Assembly: GCA_945874095.1 (NCBI GenBank)
Contig: CAMCFM010000272.1
Location: forward strand, 1 to 6,455
DNA length: 6,455 nt
Direction: 5' to 3'
Source: Candidatus Kuenenia stuttgartensis
GTDB taxonomy: Bacteria > Planctomycetota > Planctomycetia > Isosphaerales > Isosphaeraceae
Shown: positions 1 through 6,455 of the stretch, piece by piece
Layout of the letters: each line of letters begins with the position of its first letter
Numbering within the stretch: the first letter of the stretch is position 1
Translations under genes and position numbers: made by a program
Notes under the pieces: model-generated
The model's input: only the letters and a program-made list of their open reading frames with translations
Database searches by the model: none
Told to the model about the DNA's origin: nothing

Positions 1-79
1 CATTCTAGGCAAATGTCAAGGAATTGCGATGAATGATTCGGCTGATTACCGAATTGGCAATCCAGGAAATCATCGAATG
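1..79. other. Non-coding stretch beyond the oxidase terminator
   Basis: No open frame with a start and ribosome site is visible. A weak inverted repeat (ATTCGG 36-41 with CCGAAT 49-54) and a minus-strand TTGACA (14-19) are present. The matching -10 region would lie outside the window, so neither is called as a function. Confidence 0.4.
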
Positions 80-114
80 AAAAAAGTCCGGAATGATTTC
101 GCATTCCAGACTTT
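80..114 (-). terminator. Rho-independent terminator of the multicopper oxidase gene
   Basis: Bases 83-95 pair with 102-114 as a 13-bp stem around a 6-nt loop (96-101). Position 89/108 is a G-U wobble in minus-strand RNA but an A-C mismatch on the plus strand, which supports the minus orientation. Six U residues (85-80) follow in minus-strand RNA, the first three also able to pair in the stem base. It begins about 33 bp after the stop codon at 148-150. Confidence 0.85.
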
Positions 115-147
115 CGGGGGTTCTTAGACTTTATCGAACCAGATTAC

Positions 148-2871
148 TCACTGGAGTGTTTTCCTTCGACGAGCCGATTTGATCGGATGGGCTGCTGAAG
201 TGGGTGTAGTTATGGTCGTAATAGTGCTATCATAACTGATCGACTGGTAAACGGGATCGTGCGCTGAATACCATGCTCCCAATGCACTTATGCCATTCTT
301 GCCAAGTCTTGTGACATCCAGTTTGAGACCTCTGGGCACGGGCCGTTTGCCGAAGGGTGTGAGGCTGGCTTGAAGTTTCGGCATGGCAGTATGCATGTCC
401 ATCCCAGCCATCGACTCGGTCATGCTGGTACCAACATTCCAGACTGAAACCTTACCGGCGTTTGGTCCAGAAGCTGGAGCGGTGACCAAATTGGCCATGT
501 AACTGGGCACAGTCCCCGGGTCGAGATATCCTCCAGCGATATTGACGCCGGTTCTGCCTTTGCCAGGTGTTTGAAAATCAAAGATTTTGACCATAACAGG
601 CCCTTCTGGAAGTGCAAGATTGTATCCATCGAGGCCGACAACAAGTGGAAGTCGGCCTTTACCGGCCCCAATTGCGAGGTCGTCAAAGTTATCGCCGTTG
701 AAGTCGGCAGAGGCTATGGTCACACCATTAGGAAATTTACCGGGCAGAGTGCCTTTGAGTTCTCTGTAGAAGCTGCCATCTGCATGGAAGATACGGACAA
801 GGCTTTGGCCTGGGCCGACTTTACCGACAATAATCTCGCCTTTTCCATCGTTGTCCACATCACCGATGGCGAGGCTCACACCTGATTTAGGATATTCGGG
901 GAACGGGCTGAATCGAGCCAGTTCCGTGAGAGTGACACCATCGTATACAACCACTTCACTTCTTTTCAGACCCTGGCTGGCTGGGCCAGCGACGATATCC
1001 TGAGTCATGTCTGAAGTCAGAGCTCCTGAGGCAGTGGCCACTCCACCTTTCCAGGACTTAGGGAGTGGGTTCAAGCGACCGAGTGGCTGGCCATCTCCGC
1101 CTTGAACCAGTACCCCAGCAGATTCGCCAACGCCTGACCCTAACGCAACGCGGCGCTGGGTCTCATTTGGGCCAGAGATGACAGACATCATCATGCCGCC
1201 ATCTTCATGCATCAGGATGTGGCAGTGGAACACGTATTTGCCAGGAATCGGAGTGACCCGGAACCGAATCACGACGTTCCCACCGGCGGGAATATTCACG
1301 GTGTCCCTGAGTGAAATATACGGATAAGTTCCTGTTCCAGAAGTGCTAACGGCTGTTCCGTTTACAGAAATAACGGCAAAATCTAACTGGTGAATGTGGA
1401 ACGGGTGATCCACTCCGGAGGTGTTTGTCAGCAGCCATTCCTCCACCTGTCCAGCCTGAATCGAGACCATCGGCCCATTTGGGAAGGCGAATCCGTTGAT
1501 GAGGAAGCCACCTGTAGCAGGGGCACTGAAGTTGAAATTTCGCTTTTGATCGATAATCAGATTGGTGTCATAAAGGTCGGGTGGTGAGGATGTTGCATTG
1601 AAGACCGGCACCGGTTCCTGAGCTGCATCGCCGGTTACGGTAATGGTCATGATTGCGAATGAAGATGCAGCGGGAGTTTGCCTGGGAGTCAAATTATCGA
1701 CAAGGTAATAAGTTCCCGGTGTGGTTGGTGCGGTCACAGCAAAAGTGATGCGTGCGCCTGGATCTAGGGCCATGATTCCGTTTTTGACATAACCTGTAGG
1801 CAAGACTTGAGTATATTTGAGTGGAGCAGAACTTGTGTCGTTTCCGTCATAACTCAGAACCGTGGATTGCCAGGCGTTTTTACCGTCAATATCTGTCACA
1901 CCAAGATTAAAAGAACCGTTGCGGACAGTGGCTCCGACAGTCCAGATCTGAGTTTCGCCGGGCTTCATGGTCATGGTTGGGTTCAGTTGCCCGTTCACAT
2001 ATGGCTGCCAACCGCCAGTGACTGAATAAGTGCCTGTGCCATTAGGGCTGGCCATCATGAGTCCACCCGGAGTCTGCTGCTTGTTTGCTATGGTGAGGGC
2101 CATGATTTTTTCGTCGTATTTGCCAAGATACTGAGGCCAGCTATCGAGCGGATCACCGACCTGCATGAACCCGGCAAGGCCTGCATAAACCTGGTCAGCG
2201 GAATATCCGTGCTTGTGAACATGGTACCAGCCCACTCCAGAGGGTTGGTAATCAGGTACGGAAATGGATGTTTGATATGATCCATCCGGATTCATGGCCC
2301 GGTAGACGTTATCGCTTGTTCCTAAAGGGCTTACAAGGTAACCATGACTGTGGAAATTGACTTCAAGCTGATTTACAGGAGGAGTTGGAGCCGAATTCGG
2401 GTCGGACAGACTGTTGCTGATATTCAGGTTTAAAGTATCTCCCTGCTGGAGCTTAAGAGTGACACCCGGGAATTGGGCTGGTAGGACCGTTCCATCTGCC
2501 AGAGTGTATTGATACGCGGCAGCATAATTCGCAGGGTTGTATGGAGGGCCGCCCGGGGTGGGTGGAGCAGGGGCCACCGTATTGGAATATAAAGGCTGAT
2601 TGCCATAAAGAATCGATTCACCTGAACCAGGAATTCCAGCGCGAACCATGTCCACGCTGGCAGTTAGGACTCCGTTGACGCTTTCAATCACAGGGGCCTG
2701 GATCAACGGGCCGTCGCTGGTTGGAGGAACAATGACAACGGCAGGCTGGAGTCGTTCTTCAAGGTTCATCCACTCCGTGAGATGGAGGCGTTTGGAGATT
2801 CGGCCGCCACGTCTGGTTGATTTTGATTGCGAAAAACCTGATCTGCGAAGGATTTCAGTGATGTTAAGCAT
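148..2871 (-). CDS. Secreted three-domain multicopper oxidase (laccase/CotA-like) with C-terminal FG-GAP/VCBS-like repeats
   Basis: Seen: 907 residues with all four copper motifs: HSH at 174-176, HVH at 217-219, HPFHIH at 489-494, and HCH-3x-H at 549-555 followed by Met560. By homology the type 1 copper ligands are H489, C550, H555 and M560. The trinuclear cluster ligands are H174, H176, H217, H219, H492, H494, H549 and H551. E556-D557 after H555 recalls the acidic pair in CotA. Cupredoxin domains lie roughly at 118-238, 250-415 and 430-565. Family knowledge: such enzymes oxidise phenols or metal ions and reduce O2 to water; the substrate here cannot be read. Residues 1-50 are basic with no hydrophobic signal core but carry LEERLQPA (37-44), typical of large planctomycete exported proteins. 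Residues 570-907 hold four FG-GAP-like repeats, a Met/His-rich segment (817-830) and a basic tail. The ATG is chosen because GGAG lies 8 nt upstream. The gene is flanked by terminators, so it is probably monocistronic. The oxidase call is very secure; the physiological role is open. Confidence 0.95.
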   Translation of the reverse strand: MLNITEILRRSGFSQSKSTRRGGRISKRLHLTEWMNLEERLQPAVVIVPPTSDGPLIQAPVIESVNGVLTASVDMVRAGIPGSGESILYGNQPLYSNTVAPAPPTPGGPPYNPANYAAAYQYTLADGTVLPAQFPGVTLKLQQGDTLNLNISNSLSDPNSAPTPPVNQLEVNFHSHGYLVSPLGTSDNVYRAMNPDGSYQTSISVPDYQPSGVGWYHVHKHGYSADQVYAGLAGFMQVGDPLDSWPQYLGKYDEKIMALTIANKQQTPGGLMMASPNGTGTYSVTGGWQPYVNGQLNPTMTMKPGETQIWTVGATVRNGSFNLGVTDIDGKNAWQSTVLSYDGNDTSSAPLKYTQVLPTGYVKNGIMALDPGARITFAVTAPTTPGTYYLVDNLTPRQTPAASSFAIMTITVTGDAAQEPVPVFNATSSPPDLYDTNLIIDQKRNFNFSAPATGGFLINGFAFPNGPMVSIQAGQVEEWLLTNTSGVDHPFHIHQLDFAVISVNGTAVSTSGTGTYPYISLRDTVNIPAGGNVVIRFRVTPIPGKYVFHCHILMHEDGGMMMSVISGPNETQRRVALGSGVGESAGVLVQGGDGQPLGRLNPLPKSWKGGVATASGALTSDMTQDIVAGPASQGLKRSEVVVYDGVTLTELARFSPFPEYPKSGVSLAIGDVDNDGKGEIIVGKVGPGQSLVRIFHADGSFYRELKGTLPGKFPNGVTIASADFNGDNFDDLAIGAGKGRLPLVVGLDGYNLALPEGPVMVKIFDFQTPGKGRTGVNIAGGYLDPGTVPSYMANLVTAPASGPNAGKVSVWNVGTSMTESMAGMDMHTAMPKLQASLTPFGKRPVPRGLKLDVTRLGKNGISALGAWYSAHDPVYQSISYDSTITTITTPTSAAHPIKSARRRKTLQ
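433..1044 (-). repeat. Four FG-GAP/VCBS-like protein repeats in the oxidase C-terminus
   Basis: Four units of 52-59 residues begin at a Gly-Val pair at residues 610, 664, 716 and 775. Each runs GV, a short strand, a loop, a hydrophobic strand of the IVxG or LAIGAG type, then a V-x-V/I-[FYW] strand. Unit 2 has a full DxDxDG calcium-type loop (D671, D673, D675, G676, E679). Unit 3 has a similar loop (D723, N725, D727, D731). Units 1 and 4 have lost the loop. Family knowledge: such repeats form blades of beta-propellers (integrin alpha-type) and are abundant in planctomycete surface proteins. Inference: four units are too few for a usual seven-bladed propeller, so this may be a partial propeller, a dimeric one, or a stack with unrecognised blades. 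A role in adhesion or surface retention is possible but not shown. Confidence 0.75.
2740..2871 (-). other. Planctomycete-type N-terminal segment with LEERLQPA motif (export/sorting candidate)
   Basis: Codons 1-44 of the oxidase. The segment is basic, with arginine pairs at 9-10 and 20-21 and more Arg/Lys up to residue 28, followed by LTEWMNLEERLQPA. There is no hydrophobic stretch long enough for a Sec or Tat h-region. Many large exported proteins of planctomycetes start this way, with an L-E-x-R-L-x-P-A type motif near residue 40; this resembles the LEPR-XLL class of N-terminal domains. Inference: it marks the protein for export or processing near P43-A44. The mechanism cannot be read from the sequence. 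Confidence 0.55.
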
Positions 2872-2879
2872 GCTAGGTT

Positions 2880-2883
2880 CTCC
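2880..2883 (-). promoter_or_regulatory. Shine-Dalgarno of the multicopper oxidase
   Basis: The minus strand reads ACGGAGAACCTAGC directly before the ATG at 2871-2869. GGAG is followed by 8 nt to the start codon, a standard spacing, and this fixes the start chosen. Confidence 0.75.
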
Positions 2884-2950
2884 GTCTGGTATGAGATGGG
2901 GTGATCTGACGTATTGGGCCGTTTGTGCAGAATGACAGTTTGAGGCAGTT

Positions 2951-2975
2951 TAACACATGTAGTCTAAAAGTGTTA
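2951..2975. promoter_or_regulatory. Possible operator-like inverted repeat upstream of the oxidase
   Basis: TAACAC (2951-2956) and GTGTTA (2970-2975) form perfect 6-bp inverted arms with a 13-bp gap, so their centres are 19 bp apart, near two helical turns. It lies 80-104 bp upstream of the oxidase ATG, between the secDF terminator and the ribosome site, where a promoter is expected. The region is AT-rich but has no convincing -35/-10 pair. The arms are short enough to be chance. Confidence 0.25.
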
Positions 2976-3033
2976 GGAATCAAAAATACCTGATGCTTTG
3001 TAATGAAGAGTGGTTCTATCTCATTCAATTCAT

Positions 3034-3064
3034 AAAAAAACACCGACCTGAAATCAGGCCGGCG
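3034..3064 (-). terminator. Rho-independent terminator of the yajC-secDF operon
   Basis: Bases 3041-3050 pair with 3055-3064 as a 10-bp GC-rich stem around a 4-nt loop (3051-3054). Seven U residues (3040-3034) follow in minus-strand RNA. Two positions (3042/3063 and 3046/3059) are G-U wobbles on the minus strand and A-C mismatches on the plus strand, so the element is built for minus-strand transcripts. It starts 33 nt after the secDF stop codon and separates secDF from the oxidase gene. Confidence 0.9.
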
Positions 3065-3080
3065 TTGGGTTAGATCAACT

Positions 3081-3107
3081 CTAAAGCCTATATAAATCAG
3101 GCTTTAG
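3081..3107 (-). other. Hairpin spanning the secDF stop codon
   Basis: CTAAAGCCT (3081-3089) and AGGCTTTAG (3099-3107) form a perfect 9-bp stem with a 9-nt loop. The stop codon TGA (3099-3097) lies at the stem-loop junction and the last codons form one arm. No U-run follows, so it is not a terminator by itself. It may protect the 3' end of the mRNA, or be chance. Confidence 0.45.
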
Positions 3108-6100
3108 CTAGTGAGCTGGCTTTGCCTGACTCGTTGACTGTGGCTTTTTTATCAGCCTTACCAAGCCAAGAGATCAAGACTGGTGTGGCGATGTACATCG
3201 TACTGTAAGTACCGCTCAGGAATCCGATCACAAGTGTGAACGAGAATCCGTGAAGGCCCTCGCCGCCGAAGAAGAAGATGATTGCAACGACTGTCCAGGC
3301 TGTGAGCGATGTCAGAATCGTTCGGCTCAGAGTCTGGTTCAGGGCATCGTTCACAATCTTGGCGTTGATCACTTCCGACTTGCCTTTGATTTCGCGGAGT
3401 CGGTCGAAGATCACGATGGTATCGTTGACTGAGAATCCAATCAGGGTGAGGAAGGCGGCAATCATCGGGAGGTCAATTTTGAACTGTTCAATCATGAGCA
3501 GATTCGAAATGACCGGGATCTGGGCCAGCCAGTATGTCAGGGCAACGGCACCAAGTGCGACGAGTACGTCGTGCACCAGAGCAAGAACAGCGGCGAAACC
3601 GTATGTCCATGACTTAAACCGGAACCAGAGATAGGCTGCGATAATCAACCAGCTTGCGACTGTGGCAAAGATGGCCATCGTCTGTGTTTCGCCTGCAACT
3701 GTTCCACCGAAGTTGGAGAGTCGCTCGAACATCAAAGATGGGTCGTTTGCGACAGCGTTTGTCAGAGCTTCCAGCTTGGCTTTGACCTGAGCTTCAGGCA
3801 ATGCCGTTTGGAGGACGAATTTGTCGCCAGCAAGGTCTGGCTGAGTTAGGGCTGCTGAGTCCGGATTCGTGATCGAGAACGACTTGTCCGGATTTTCCAC
3901 TTTGCCGCCGGATGCTGGATTGCTCAGAACATCGGTGAAAAGCTGGGCAATCCTGGAAGGCGATTGCTTGGCATTCAAGGTTAGTTCGTAAGTGGCAGTT
4001 GACGTCGTAGAGGCTTCTTTAGGAGCGTCTTTGGTGGCTCCGGCGGCAGGTGCTGGGGCTGCAACAGGTTGACGTACGCCCACTTTCAAGGCCACCCGTG
4101 AGAGGGCTGCCCCGAAGGCATCGTTGACGGTTTTCTGGACATTCGCCAGATTTTCGTCGCTAGTCCGGATGTTGAATCGGGTTCCAGCCTTCTCATTCTC
4201 AACATTCAGGGTTTCAATCGTGACGTCCGGCAGAACACTGGCTTTACTGCGAACGTAAGCCGTTCGCTTGTCAATGTTTTGACCGGAAACTTCTGGGGCA
4301 TTATCGTCCAGACGGATCGTGACCAGTGTCCCACCAGTGAAGTCGATGTTGAACATCGTTCCCTGAGTAACCCGTGTGACGAAGGCTAGCAGGCCAATCC
4401 CAATCACAACGAGGGAAACCATTGCGGCAAGGCGACTCTTGCTGACGAAGTCGATCGATGTGCGCGACATGAATCGCATCATGTTGAGTTCTTTGATCAG
4501 GCCTTTGGCGACCATGAAGTCAAACATGACCCGTGAGACATACACAGCTGTAAAAAGGTTCCAGACGAGACCGATGATCAGGGTCAGAGCGAAGCCTTTG
4601 ATTTCTTCGGTACCGATCACGAACAACACAACGCCCGAGAGCACGGTGGTGATGTTGGCATCAAGAATTGTCGTCCAGGCTCGGTCGAAACCGTTTCTGA
4701 CCTGTTCACGAAGCGAGGCACCCTTCTGTTTCTCTTCACGCATCCGTTCAAAGATCAGAACGTTGGCATCCACCGCCATACCAATTGTCAGCGAGAGACC
4801 CGCCAAACCAGGCAGAGTGAATGTGGACGAGGTCAGGGCCATGAACCCGACCAGCAGGAAGAGGTTAAGCACCAGAGCGATCACGGCAATCATGCCGCTG
4901 ATCCGGTAATAGATCACCATGAAAATCGGAACGACGATCATCGAAATCAGGATGGCACGGATCCCCTTGGCGATCGTATCCTGGCCCAGCGTGGGGCCGA
5001 CTTTTTCTTCCAGCAGTGGAACAGGATTCAAAGTGGCGGGCAGACTGCCGGCATTGAGAATGCTCAGGAGGAAATTGACTTCACCAACCGGGAACCCGTT
5101 CTGACCGCCTTCAATGATCCCGCTGTCGGAAATCTCGGCGTTCAGGGAAGGTGCGCTGTTGACGTAATCGTCAAGCAGAATGGCAAGCCTGTATTTGAAA
5201 TTCCCACCCTCTTCTGGAAGGTGTTCGCGGGTGAGCCTGCCGAACTTGCTGGCGCCTCGGCGATTGAATGCAAATCCTACGGCAGGATTCAGACGACCGT
5301 CCTGAGTCATGTAGGCTCTGGCAAGATACTGGCCACTCACATCCTGAGTTTCAGGAGGAATCTGAACCAGTACGTACCGCTCAAGGCGTCCCTGAGCCAA
5401 CGTTCGCTCGCGAACAATCGGAGTGTCTTTAGGTACAGTGGCAGCCTGGTCGGTCATATCCTTGACGGATTTGGCCTGACTTGGGTCGAATCCGCCCATC
5501 TGGCTCTTGTTCTTGGAGAGAACATAGCCAGTCAGAGTGCCTGAACCGGCATCGCCGCTGAGAACAATGCTGTTGGAGTCGTTCGAAACGACGGTCAATT
5601 CAGCTGTCTGGGTGATCCCGTCCAGAAACACGTTCCAGCCAGCGAATTCATTCTTCCGCCAGCGGGCCTGAGGGTCTTTCAGAGAACGGCCACTGGCCTG
5701 AACGTCTTTTCGATCTTTGAAGGTTAGGGTATCTGCATATTTGACCCATGTCGTTTTTTTGTTGGGCCATTCGAGAAAGTTCGGCTTCATGGCCTCTCGA
5801 AGCAGGTCTTTTTCGTGCTTGAGGGTGGCGAGAATGCGGAACTGGAGGAGACCCTGGTCGGTGATCGAACGTTTTGTGTTTTCGACATCTTCTGAAGTGG
5901 CTTCAGGATAGATGACTTCCACGCGATTCGAGCCAATGGCACGAATCATGATGTCCTTCATGCCGTCAGGGTTGATTCGGCGCTTGATGGCCGAGATCAG
6001 TTCGTTGACATCGATATTTGTTTTTTGCTTGGCTGAATCGATTTCATAAACAAGAATCGTCCCGCCCGACAGGTCGATCCCCTTTTTTAAACCCTTAGAA

Positions 6101-6180
6101 CCAATTATGGCAAGGGGAATCAACACCGAGGCCGCAATAAGCCCCAGAACGTACCCGACGGATCTCTGTTTGGACGACAT
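3097..6180 (-). CDS. secDF: Protein translocase subunit SecDF (SecD-SecF fusion)
   Basis: SecDF uses the proton gradient to pull preproteins out of SecYEG on the periplasmic side. Seen: 1027 residues with two RND-like halves and about 12 membrane segments. SecD half: TM1 at 9-27, the IDLSGGT motif at 35-41, a large periplasmic domain to about 400, the VGPTLGQD motif at 394-401, and TM2-6 at about 407-552 with GMAVDANVLIFER (467-479). SecF half: TM1 about 583-602, NIDFTGGT at 611-618, a periplasmic region to about 832, and TM2-6 at about 834-1000 with FSVNDTIVIFDR (916-927) and QTLSRT (949-954). D471, D920 and R953 match the proton-path residues D340, D637 and R671 of Thermus SecDF. Fused Thermus and Bacillus proteins are about 735-740 residues; this one is longer because both periplasmic domains are large, and the SecF one carries an Ala/Pro-rich linker (705-728). 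The ATG is fixed by an in-frame TAG at 6192-6190. It follows yajC by 65 bp, as in many genomes. Confidence 0.98.
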   Translation of the reverse strand: MSSKQRSVGYVLGLIAASVLIPLAIIGSKGLKKGIDLSGGTILVYEIDSAKQKTNIDVNELISAIKRRINPDGMKDIMIRAIGSNRVEVIYPEATSEDVENTKRSITDQGLLQFRILATLKHEKDLLREAMKPNFLEWPNKKTTWVKYADTLTFKDRKDVQASGRSLKDPQARWRKNEFAGWNVFLDGITQTAELTVVSNDSNSIVLSGDAGSGTLTGYVLSKNKSQMGGFDPSQAKSVKDMTDQAATVPKDTPIVRERTLAQGRLERYVLVQIPPETQDVSGQYLARAYMTQDGRLNPAVGFAFNRRGASKFGRLTREHLPEEGGNFKYRLAILLDDYVNSAPSLNAEISDSGIIEGGQNGFPVGEVNFLLSILNAGSLPATLNPVPLLEEKVGPTLGQDTIAKGIRAILISMIVVPIFMVIYYRISGMIAVIALVLNLFLLVGFMALTSSTFTLPGLAGLSLTIGMAVDANVLIFERMREEKQKGASLREQVRNGFDRAWTTILDANITTVLSGVVLFVIGTEEIKGFALTLIIGLVWNLFTAVYVSRVMFDFMVAKGLIKELNMMRFMSRTSIDFVSKSRLAAMVSLVVIGIGLLAFVTRVTQGTMFNIDFTGGTLVTIRLDDNAPEVSGQNIDKRTAYVRSKASVLPDVTIETLNVENEKAGTRFNIRTSDENLANVQKTVNDAFGAALSRVALKVGVRQPVAAPAPAAGATKDAPKEASTTSTATYELTLNAKQSPSRIAQLFTDVLSNPASGGKVENPDKSFSITNPDSAALTQPDLAGDKFVLQTALPEAQVKAKLEALTNAVANDPSLMFERLSNFGGTVAGETQTMAIFATVASWLIIAAYLWFRFKSWTYGFAAVLALVHDVLVALGAVALTYWLAQIPVISNLLMIEQFKIDLPMIAAFLTLIGFSVNDTIVIFDRLREIKGKSEVINAKIVNDALNQTLSRTILTSLTAWTVVAIIFFFGGEGLHGFSFTLVIGFLSGTYSTMYIATPVLISWLGKADKKATVNESGKASSLAKA

Positions 6181-6193
6181 GGGGGGACTCTAT

Positions 6194-6198
6194 CTCCT
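6194..6198 (-). promoter_or_regulatory. Shine-Dalgarno of secDF, widely spaced
   Basis: AGGAG on the minus strand lies 13 nt from the ATG at 6180-6178, longer than the usual 5-9 nt. Six C residues sit just before the start codon. It is the best ribosome site available, since an in-frame stop just upstream excludes an earlier start. The 8-base word GTTCAGGA that contains its 5' part occurs again at 6229-6222. Confidence 0.55.
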
Positions 6199-6245
6199 GA
6201 ACATTGATTGGCGATTGGTTTTCCTGAACGTCTCGCCTGATTCCA

Positions 6246-6455
6246 TCAAGATGGTTCGTCGTCACGTAGGACACGGGCGACGCTTCGCACATTAAACTGC
6301 ACTCGAACGGCAGGATCGTCACTGATCCTGACAGTCACACGCTCTTGTTTCTCATCCACGGCCACTACAGTACCGTAAATTCCACCTGTGGTCAGCACCC
6401 GATCATTTTTCTTGAGACTGACGAGCATATTTCGACGCTCACGCTCAAGCCGCTT
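6246..6455 (-). CDS. yajC: Sec translocon accessory protein YajC, 3' part (N-terminus outside the window)
   Basis: The open frame enters from the window edge and continues for 69 codons to a TGA at 6248-6246. The visible part begins KRLERERRNML and continues SLKKNDRVLTTGGIYGTVVAV, the YajC core (basic helix, then L-K-x-x-D-x-V-x-T-x-G-G-x-x-G). Family knowledge: YajC is a small single-span inner-membrane protein of about 85-120 residues that associates with SecDF. The missing 5' part should encode the membrane helix. A Met at 6428 is internal, since conserved basic-helix residues precede it in frame; it should not be taken as the start. It is followed by secDF on the same strand with no terminator between, so co-transcription is likely. 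Confidence 0.93.
   Translation of the reverse strand, partial: KRLERERRNMLVSLKKNDRVLTTGGIYGTVVAVDEKQERVTVRISDDPAVRVQFNVRSVARVLRDDEPS

Noticed and set aside
14..19. Minus-strand TTGACA, a perfect -35 hexamer
   Set aside because: The -10 element would fall outside the window, so no promoter can be supported.
31..101. Near-repeated word GAATGATTCG (31-40) and GAATGATTTCG (91-101)
   Set aside because: Only two imperfect short copies, one of them inside the terminator stem and loop; no array or mobile-element ends.
571..885. 104-codon open frame on the plus strand
   Set aside because: Antisense to the FG-GAP-like repeat region of the oxidase, with no recognisable motif.
2812..2871. Possible Tat signal from arginine pairs near the oxidase N-terminus
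   Set aside because: Arginine pairs are present (9-10 and 20-21), and some multicopper oxidases use Tat, but no hydrophobic segment follows and the FLK part of the motif is absent.
2952..2961. CopY-like copper box (TACAnnTGTA) upstream of the oxidase
   Set aside because: The minus strand reads TACATGTGTT, one mismatch from the consensus. CopY is mainly a Firmicutes regulator, and a 10-base near match is expected by chance.
3278..3634. 118-codon open frame on the plus strand
   Set aside because: Antisense to the conserved SecF C-terminal part; no family resemblance.
4376..4909. 177-codon open frame on the plus strand, antisense to secDF
   Set aside because: It is opposite the conserved SecD membrane region, its translation is Arg/Ser/Thr-rich with no recognisable domain, and no ribosome site supports it. 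It is a shadow of secDF codon usage.
148..6180. Functional link between SecDF and the oxidase
   Set aside because: They share a strand, but a strong terminator and a 225-bp gap separate them; adjacency alone does not support a shared system.
6246..6428. YajC as a complete 60-residue protein starting at 6428
   Set aside because: The frame stays open to the window edge and the upstream codons encode the conserved basic segment, so the gene is truncated by the window, not short.

Overview
The window reads as bacterial chromosome from a planctomycete, probably of the Planctomycetaceae (Planctopirus/Planctomyces-like; this genus-level guess is weak). Three things point there: roughly 50% GC, a secreted enzyme that starts with a basic segment and a LEERLxPA motif in place of a classical signal peptide, and FG-GAP/VCBS-like repeats joined to an enzyme domain. 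All three genes lie on the minus strand, so transcription runs from high to low coordinates.

Region by region, in transcription order: (1) 6455-6246 is the 3' part of yajC, cut by the window edge. (2) After a 65-bp spacer, 6180-3097 encodes a fused SecD-SecF protein of 1027 residues, the proton-driven accessory motor of the Sec translocon. yajC and secDF probably form one operon. It ends in a clear rho-independent terminator at 3034-3064, and a second hairpin overlaps the secDF stop codon. (3) An intergenic region of about 225 bp (2872-3096) holds that terminator and the leader of the next gene. It has a good Shine-Dalgarno sequence and a possible operator-like inverted repeat, but no confident promoter. 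(4) 2871-148 encodes a 907-residue, three-cupredoxin-domain multicopper oxidase with all four copper motifs intact. Its C-terminal extension has four FG-GAP-like repeats and a short Met/His-rich segment. It ends in its own strong terminator at 80-114. (5) The remaining bases, 1-79, show no gene.

YajC and SecDF act together at the SecYEG channel. The oxidase is flanked by terminators and looks like an independent unit; its only apparent link to secDF is position. No mobile element, CRISPR array, tRNA or rRNA is visible. The most unusual points are the architecture of the oxidase (no classical signal peptide, repeat extension, Met-rich segment) and the enlarged periplasmic domain in the SecF half of SecDF. 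I do not see a new multi-gene system here.
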